In this document: positions 46,519 through 64,000 of the stretch, piece after piece
How the letters are laid out: each line of letters opens with the position of its first letter
How positions within the stretch are numbered: position 1 is the first letter of the stretch
Source of the DNA: Mugil cephalus
Lineage: Eukaryota > Chordata > Actinopteri > Mugiliformes > Mugilidae
Length of the DNA stretch: 64,000 bases
NCBI RefSeq assembly: GCF_022458985.1
Contig: NC_061777.1
Span: 18,503,668 to 18,567,667, forward strand
Reading direction: 5' to 3'
Translations under genes and position numbers: made by a program
The notes under the pieces: generated by a model
What the model was told of the DNA's origin: nothing
The model's input: the letters and a program-made list of their open reading frames with translations, nothing else
Databases searched by the model: none

Positions 46519-48626
46519 TCAGCAGGCATGAGCCATCTCCATAGAAACATTATTAGCCATTCTTTGCCTGAGGTGGTTGGCAAAGTCCACCTGCGTCTGA
46601 GAGAGCACTCTGTTTATGATTGTCTTCGGGATCCAGCCCTGAATACGACAAAGACAAAGACAAAGACAAAGCCAGCGTTAAATTGGACGACACGATTTTT
46701 GTGGACAGGTTTTTCTTTCAGTTCCTAAGCAAATTTAACTACAAATCAGTTTAAGAAACGAGAAGACTGACATAGCAGTTGTTTGTACCTTTAGATCTAT
46801 ACTTAGTAACCAAGTGAACTTGGTCTTATTGGGGTCTTCAGCACAGGGCTTCATAACAATACAAGTTGGCCCATTCTCCGCTCTGAAAAATGCAGTAATT
46901 AATACGCGTCAGTTATTAGATCAGTCACTCCATTCCACATAAATACTCAGATCTAAAGTGCGGTCCACGTGCAAGTAAATGATCCCCCCCTACCCCCACC
47001 CCGCTGGTGATTCCTCTTGACTAACCTGACTACACCGCTCTGCTCAGGCATTTTCGGGTGCTGAGTGGACATTCCAGCCAGGAAGCAGGTGGAGCCTCGG
47101 CGTTTGGCGCAGCGGACACTGACAAAGTCCCTTGGGCCAACCACATTTCCAGGTGTCTCTGCAGATACTTCATGAGTAATCATTGTGTCCTGGCCGATTT
47201 TCTGAAGAATCTGGGCCATCCCAACATAAAAAAAAAAAATGTGTCAGGGCTTTTTGATAGATATTTTCAAATACCACAACCAAAAATGGAGCTTTCACAA
47301 TGTCCCAACTGGTGCCGGAGCTACTCTCTTACTTTGACCTGTTTGACATTAGGGTTCCACTCGCCCATCTGCTCCATATTCCCCACCAGCTCTTGGTAAA
47401 GATTGTCAGGATGTTGCTCCAGCATCACTTCCAGCTTGAACACCTTCCCGATGTCAGGCAACACCTTGCTCAGGACCTTATCTCCATTCGCCTGTAAAGA
47501 GGTGGATAAAAATGCAGGAAGTATTCAAGTGGGCCACAAGCCATTTCCACTGGAACACTGAACCACCTTAAATCACCTCTGCTACATACGTGCAGGTACA
47601 AATCTTTGCATGACTTAGTACTGCAGTGAGCTGTGATTCTGCTCTGTGGGTTCAGTTCCAGTAACGGCACTTACAGCCACAGTTTCAATGGTCCAGCCGT
47701 CCTGCTCGCTGAGGATGCTGATGGCCTTCTGCAACGCATCCTCGCCCTGCTTCACGTAAGACATCTCTGTCTCGCTGTAGCTGCTCTCCTCGATCCGAGA
47801 ACCTTAAATGAGATATTCCAAATGAGAAAATCTTGACTGCATTTCCATGATGAAATGACATGTGTTCATAGCCTTTAACACGGGCAGGTAGTGGAACAGG
47901 TCAAGATCTTTAAGTATCTGGGCACTGAGACTGACCACCACCTGTCCTTCACACAATATGCACAAGGGTATTACAAGGAGGACCGAAGATGACTTGTTTC
48001 TCAAACACACCAACATCCAACTCTCAGACCTTCACAGTCTCACACTGGGAAGAAGGTTCTCGTTCACTACAGACTCTTCACTGCTCCTTTCAGCTGCTCC
48101 CATCAGGCAGCAGGCTACAAAAACTCTAAAATTCCCTCTGGTAAAATGCAAGATTGAATAGACTGCCACTAACACACTACACGCTCAGAACTACAATCTA
48201 TCTACGTGAATCTGTGTGGTAGTATACCAGGTCAAATAATCAACTCACTGAGAAGGGAGCTTCGTCTGCGGACTTGGCTGATCCAGTTACTGGGGTCTGG
48301 ACCTGCTAGTCTTTTCAGCTCATGATGAATGGCCACCATGGCATTTCTTCTGATTCCTGGAAAACAGAAACAGAAATAACACAGTTGCTGCATTTCACAT
48401 GCTGGATAAAGGAAGAACAAATGGAGTTGCTTTTATTCATTTAACCACTCTGATCCTGAATGCAGAACTCAGATGGGAAATCGTGTAGATTAGCATACAG
48501 TAAAACAGGAAGAACTAGGTCAATACGACAGCCCTGAATGTCCAACTTGATGGCTCACTCACCTGTCATGTTCCTCATGTGCCGATAGGAGATGCCAGCA
48601 CACAGCTTAAAAGTTGCAGGCAGCAT
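46519..48626 (-). CDS. star: Steroidogenic acute regulatory protein (STARD1)
   Basis: Moves cholesterol to the inner mitochondrial membrane, the rate-limiting step of steroid hormone synthesis. Exons (minus): 48626-48563, 48356-48249, 47802-47675, 47491-47333, 47210-47026, 46882-46789, 46638-46519. The phases close to 285 residues, the same as human STAR. The N-terminus [20 protein letters not shown] is the mitochondrial presequence. RRRSS (about residue 56) and RRGST (about 194) are the two conserved protein kinase A sites. The START domain spans about 65-283 ([52 protein letters not shown] as separate blocks) and ends [16 protein letters not shown]. The last-exon acceptor is preceded by a (TTTGTC)4-type tract. 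A TATA-like atttaaat lies at 48697-48704. Confidence 0.97.
47888..48150 (+). mobile_element. Decayed non-LTR reverse transcriptase fragment in star intron 2
   Basis: Plus-strand translation from 47888 gives [20 protein letters not shown], the 'FKYLG' motif downstream of the catalytic core in CR1/L2/Rex-type reverse transcriptases. After an internal deletion or frameshift, 48050-48150 reads GRRFSFTT then [13 protein letters not shown], the typical C-terminal tail. It is heavily truncated and non-functional. Confidence 0.7.
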
Positions 48627-51600
48627 TTTATTGTTAGAGGAGTTTCTAGGAGCTTTCAGGGAATTAAAGAAAGACTGTAAAAGCAAGTTAGTCACAATTT
48701 AAATTCCGTCTGAGCTGCAAATGATCTGAAAAGGACTGGGTGAATGGCTACGAGCGCTGTAGAGGGTTTTTGGAATCTGTCTGCAGACGCTTGAAAGTGA
48801 CCGTATATATAAGAGCGGTGCCCACAAGGTCGCCTCGCTATCACCACCTAGATAAACACGCATCACCTCACTATTCTGACGGCCATGTCACCAAGGTTGC
48901 TTCACGGACACGACGAGCAATTCTCTCACAAACGCTGAGTGAGATAACGTCCAGTGCCCTGGCCCACTGCATTACTCAGCCAAACACACGCACACACAAA
49001 CACACACAAACAAACCCATACCAAGGGGTAACACGTAGAGAAACAGCCTCTACTCAGTTGTGAGAGGGCCCAAAAGAGAGGTCAGTGGGAGAGACCCTGA
49101 GTGACTCATCCATCCCTTCATGGTCCATTACAGCCTAAACACTCAAAGGAATTTGAGGGCAAGAATTTTCCATTCAGCTTGGCTTGTTTCTTCTCCATTA
49201 TGTCTTATATCTCAGAATGAGCCTAGTTTAAGTGAACAGTCATTAAGTCCTAGTGTTCGGTTTGGGGTCAGTGAGAGTCTGGCCTCAAAAAACATATTTA
49301 AGAATTTTTTGTCACGGTGAAACTTAGGGAGTCAGTTTAGTGAGAACTGCTTAAGAGCATATTTTTGTGTCAACGACGTGCTCACAAAGCCAGCCCAAGA
49401 AGAAAGTTGTATACAATGGATTGTTATATAAGTGACAGATGTTGGCATTTCTTTGAGTTCATCTGAGTTAATGTGGATTTGTGTTTCTTTATAGAAATGT
49501 CTCATCAGTCCAAATTAAGTCATTTCACCATGGAGGAAAATAGACAATAGGCCGCGCACTTCTTTGTCAAGAAATCAAAAGTCAAAGATAAGAAAGCAGT
49601 GTAAAGGGGAAAAAAACAAACATCTGATTTTGCAACAGCCTTTAGTAAAACACAAATGGTGCAAGGAAATCTGGCAAGTGAGTTACAGTCATAAACAAAA
49701 TGTCACCTTGAGGTTATTGACAACACATTATTAGACATTTTTACTGTTGAGAAACAGATGGTAACAGGGAAACAGGGGTAAGATGCTTTGTTTAAATACA
49801 TTTAAATGGGAAATATGAACATTTATAGGCACTTTCTTGTAGAGAATGGACTTTTTTTTAGTGCGGTAACAGTTAAAAAATAAATAAAACACACTTAATA
49901 CAGAAAACAGGATGTGAAGCAGTAAACAAGCGTGCAGCACGCTCTACAAACTGACCTTGTATAGATAAAATTTAAACAGAATTGCTAAGAGGAACTGTTA
50001 TGCATCGAGAGGTGCTCTTGTGCATTTTTAGACTTGTCAAACACATCAAGTTCTTTTTGAAAGTTTTTCTGAAGGCCTCGGATAGTCGTTGCAGGTTACA
50101 GCCGTTAATAACATGTTTTATCAAGCAAACCTGTTTTGTTTAACCTTGCTTACTTCATCCAAGAAAGGTCCAAGTTATCTAACAATAATATTAGCCCGGC
50201 AATCTGCACGTCAAACGTGTACTCAGAGTCAACAGTGCAGACGATCACAGGAATGGAAACTTGTCGAGAGCAGAAGTGGTTCATCTGATTACTGGACAGG
50301 AATGAGCCCAGAGAAAACAAGAACAGATGAATAAATCCCAAAGAAATGCTGAAGTCTCCTTAACCCCGAGCCTCACGTCCCCCTGGCTGGATGTCAGGAA
50401 TCATCCATCAATCCCTCTGGCCTTCTGTGAGGTGAGTGCTCTCATTTAACATGGGAACACACAGGCCTAGTACTATCTGACCCATTACTCAGCCACAGTG
50501 CATAGACCAGATACCCATGTCTCTTCTACTGTAGAGCTTTTTTTTTTCTTTTTTTTTTAGACAAAGAATCAGGAGCCAAAGTGGGTCATATGCCTGTTCC
50601 TAATGGCTCCCTATTTGGCAAGAGCACCATCATGTTTTAATGAGTTTCAGTCCTGGGGCAAAGTTAATTTCTCTGATGTGGATCATAGGCTGGGAAGGAT
50701 ACCTGGCATGGAGAAGCAGAACTGCCAAAACTATCCATCAAAGTCAAAATAAAAATCGACGAACAGGCAAAGCCCACAATGGACTGACTAGAATTAATAG
50801 CATTATGGAAGAGGATCAGGGCCATTGTAAAGAAAATATATATATAAGAATAATAATAATAAATAAAAATGGGATTGTGACTTCAGAATTCTGACATTAA
50901 TGTCACATCCTCACTTAGAATATTTAGTTTTTTTTTGTTTTTTACAGTAGTCCTAATCATCTTCCATGTAACTTATAAAGAAAATATGTCTTAATTTACG
51001 TTTAATTAATGTTCACTATTTTTTTCTTTTTTGTGTACATTATGGCATATAGGTTTATTCATTCATTTATGTCAGATTTGTCCACTTTGGTCCTCAGAAA
51101 AATGGAACCTCAATGTTTAAGAGTCTACAGAAAGTGTCTTCGTGGCTTTGTTTACTGTTGTAGCTTTTAATATCGAAACAAAGTCATCATTATTAAATGA
51201 CGATGTGTATTTGGCCTAACAAGTTCGATGATGGAGCAGTTCAGTTACAGTTAAAGCCTTGAGGGAAAGATCTCATCTCAAAGATCACATCTCACCTCAG
51301 TGGAATTACTTTGCACGTATGGTCCAGTGTGTAGAGAAATTATTACAGCAACCAAAAATAGTTTTGTTTAAAATGACAGTTTTCAAATCATCAGCATTGG
51401 TGTCACCTATAGATTTAAAACTTTTCCCAAAACCTGAATACCTTGTCTAAAATTTGATAATAAAAAGTCGTTATTTGTTTATTAATTGTGAAACACTGCA
51501 TCCTGGGTTCATTTAGTCTCTTTACCGTTACTGTATACACTCATGTGCCTAAACTCAACACTAGTTATAAATTTGATAATATACTGTATGTTATAATGTT

Positions 51601-51917
51601 CAGTAAGTGTAATCACTTTGGAGGATGTAGAATGTGGTGCAGTGCAATAGGTTTTAATTAAGTAAAAATTAAGTGTTTCTGTTACTTAATAAATGAATAA
51701 CAAATGAATGAAAACACAGGTGAATCTACAGCTCTGTCTCACATCCACAAGAAACTACAAGAAAAATGTTATTAGAAAATTAAAGCATCCAACTGAAAAT
51801 GAACCAGAAAATGTTCTGTGCACACACGGATGGAACAGACGACAAAAACAAATAAATATATAAAATAAAAAAAAAAGAGGCAGACCAACTGTGGAGTACT
51901 CAAACTATAGTACAGAG
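48627..51917. other. Intergenic between star and the GRK gene
   Basis: Contains the star promoter (TATA-like atttaaat at 48697-48704). tcaccttga at 49703-49711 is, on minus, one base off the SF-1 site TCAAGGTCA, about 1.1 kb upstream of the ATG. The rest is AT-rich with A/T runs (50538-50558, 50931-50943) and CA-rich words near 48985-49010. I see no gene. Confidence 0.45.
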
Positions 51918-51923
51918 TTTATT
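51918..51923 (-). terminator. Predicted GRK gene polyadenylation signal
   Basis: TTTATT on plus, AATAAA on minus, 2.17 kb past the stop at 54092. The interval 51.9-54.09 kb would be a long 3' untranslated region, in keeping with the absence of any other gene there. Confidence 0.45.
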
Positions 51924-53155
51924 GGGACTTGAAGGACACAGTGGGTTTGGCTTTCACATGCACTCAGCACTTTTCTGTACATCACATTAAGAGGGGAAAC
52001 TCCCTCATTGACTCCTTCCTCTCCACCCTTTACTCCTCCTTCCCTTCACTTCCAACAAACGGTGTGAACCGGTTTGTATTTGCGTCGACGTGTCGCCCAG
52101 CGAAAACAAACGGATCACCGCAGTCGGAGAATAAACAAAGTGCTGATGTCTGTGTGGGCATTGTCTGCGAGATCATGCTTACAAGGAGGCACTTCAATCT
52201 GATTCAGAATCACTTTTTTTTTTATCAAGTACGCAAAGAAAACAAAACAGACTAGTGTGAGATCGTTAAGGACGATTATTAAAATTACCGCATGGGACCA
52301 GCTTTCACCGCCTCAAACAGGGGGGAATAGCACGTTTCACCTAGCTTCTCCTCTCATTTAATCGGCTGCACTGCTGTGAGAAGGGCACTTCTTTGTGTGG
52401 TGCTCGCGGGATCTTCTGGAGTCTTCCTCTCCTCCTCCTCCTCTGCTCTGACGTGAATGAACTGGACTGCTCAAAGAGAAAAAGATAAACCTACACATAG
52501 CCATCGATACCCTGTGTCTTTGATTATGGTGGACACAAAACAGGAGGAAGACCGTTTTGATTTGTGAGGCATTTTGAAGAGCACGTGAATTGTAAAGGGG
52601 TAAAATACGAAAAACCTGTACATGAGACAGCAATGGCTATGCAGCAATATCATCTCTCTCTTTTTTTTTTTTTTTTTTGAAAGTGGAAAAGGCATTGGGA
52701 GAACAAGAACACTTTAGTTTTGGATGTAGAAAACAAGAGGCATGTGACAATATCAATACAACGATGTGCCTTAATGATCAGAGGTAAAACATTTTCATTT
52801 GGTAACAAAACAGCATGACATTAGTTTAAATTGTGCAACTTTGCAAGTCAGGCTGAGTGCATGTGTTCCTCTCCACTGCACGGGGGGGACTGTGCAGAAA
52901 ACTGAGCAATGAACAAAAAAAAAAGAAAAAAAAAAGAAAAAAAAGGAGGATCTCCGTTTCTGTACAGCATATTAATTTGTTTTTCAGACTCCACATAATG
53001 TCAAATATAAAGTGACACTGTAAACCGAGGGAGACGCCTGTATGTGTATACAATGGTAACATCAGTGGAATGAGGTATGCAGAAGCGAAAGGGATACAGC
53101 TGTCCATACTTACACATGTCCATGCAATGAAAACACAACACGATTCTCACAATTC

Positions 53156-53156
<1 letters not shown>

Positions 53157-53231
<75 letters not shown>

Positions 53232-53240
53232 CGTGTGCAT
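53157..53240. repeat. (GT)n microsatellite
   Basis: About 28 uninterrupted GT units from 53163, followed by gcgcgtgtgtgcgtgtgc. It lies in the predicted 3' untranslated region of the GRK gene, where the transcript would read (CA)n. Confidence 0.95.
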
Positions 53241-54091
53241 CAATCTGATTGTGTGTGCTGCATGTATGTGTGCTTTAAGCGATATGATATGTCTGCAGGC
53301 TCATAATTAGAGAAAAGTGTATAAAACGGATCGCGCGCGCTGATCCTCCTGTGGTTCTAAACGACAGCTAAAAACCTTCAAAAACCAAGAATTCAACTTG
53401 ACAACAGTATCACAAGTCTAAACTGGAATCTTTGGCCTGAGTGTATGCAAGGCAATGTACATCATGTGTTGAGGTTGTTGAGGTGACGTGTTCTGAATGT
53501 TTAGCAGTAATCTGAGGTATGGGAGGTGAAATACAGAGGAAAGAATAAGTTAAGAGTTGTGAAAGACGGTGAGACTCGGTGGATGCGGATGTATGGATGT
53601 ATGGATGGAGAGATACTGGTACAAGGTACAAGCCAGAAAGTACAAGACTGAAAATGACTGAAAAAAAAAAAAAATCCTTTCCTGAAAAAACTAAACAAAA
53701 AAAAATAATAATTCACCAAGACCCCATCTTCTCTTCCCTGTGGTGGTCTTTATTATACAGTGGATCCCCTGAATATTAGCTTGTTTTCTATCCTTTTTTG
53801 TTTTCATCAACATCAGTGGCTCTGTTCTGTAGTCCAACAATCCTGAGGGTATGTAAGGTTTGTCTGAATATTTCCAAACGTCTCTGCAACATTGACCATC
53901 CTACCACAAATGCCCAGGGTCTCAGGGCCTGGTCATCCCCCCCTCCCTCCCCATGGGCTGACCATTTAGGCTTTTAGACAGGCTGTCTCCGGCTGCTGCT
54001 CAGGCCCCAGCTGTGGACCAATCAGCAGCGGGGAAGCCCTTTCGGAGCTCCTTCCCTTTGTATGTGTGGCTCCCACACTGTCACGGTGCCA

Positions 54092-64000
<9,909 letters not shown>

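Noticed and set aside
48880-48900. SF-1 site near star (ccaaggttg)
   Set aside because: It does not match the YCAAGGYCA consensus in its last bases; the weaker candidate at 49703-49711 is only mentioned.
53001-53306. Thr/His and Val/Cys repeat proteins
   Set aside because: Translations of the (GT)n/(CA)n microsatellite.

Overview
The window is vertebrate nuclear DNA, almost certainly from a ray-finned (teleost) fish. Genes are multi-exon with GT-AG introns, and the proteins match vertebrate families end to end. Introns are compact, and the intergenic DNA carries fish-type dispersed repeats, decayed LINEs, a hAT element and many microsatellites. There are no bacterial features (operons, CRISPR, Shine-Dalgarno sites). 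I built exon models by reading splice sites and checking that reading phase closes across every junction.

Layout from left to right: npc1l1 on the minus strand (18 exons visible, 3' end beyond base 1); about 5.3 kb of AT-rich intergenic DNA holding a dispersed repeat and a decayed L1/Tx1-like LINE; an intact, intronless nono (minus); a CpG-rich head-to-head promoter region; pold2 (plus, 10 coding exons); aebp1 (minus, 22 coding exons), tail-to-tail with pold2 and with predicted overlapping 3' ends; about 8 kb with no recognised gene; elmod3 (minus, 12 coding exons); a repeat-rich gap with a (TTATG)n array; star (minus, 7 exons, 285 residues); and a GRK4-subfamily kinase closest to GRK5 (minus, 15 coding exons visible, first coding exon beyond base 64000).

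These genes are not one pathway. npc1l1 takes up sterol and star delivers cholesterol to the inner mitochondrial membrane, so two cholesterol-handling genes sit about 40 kb apart, but nothing in the sequence links them. The tail-to-tail pold2-aebp1 pair matches the human 7p13 arrangement, where NPC1L1 also lies; STAR, ELMOD3 and GRK5 are on other human chromosomes.

I found no convincing new system. The points most worth a second look are the full-length intronless nono sharing a promoter region with pold2, a hAT element with perfect 8-bp target duplications and a frameshifted BED finger, the antisense overlap of pold2 and aebp1 3' ends, lost catalytic residues plus a Gly/Tyr/acidic insert in the aebp1 carboxypeptidase-like domain, a perfect 18-bp-stem hairpin in an aebp1 intron, and a three-copy dispersed repeat family.
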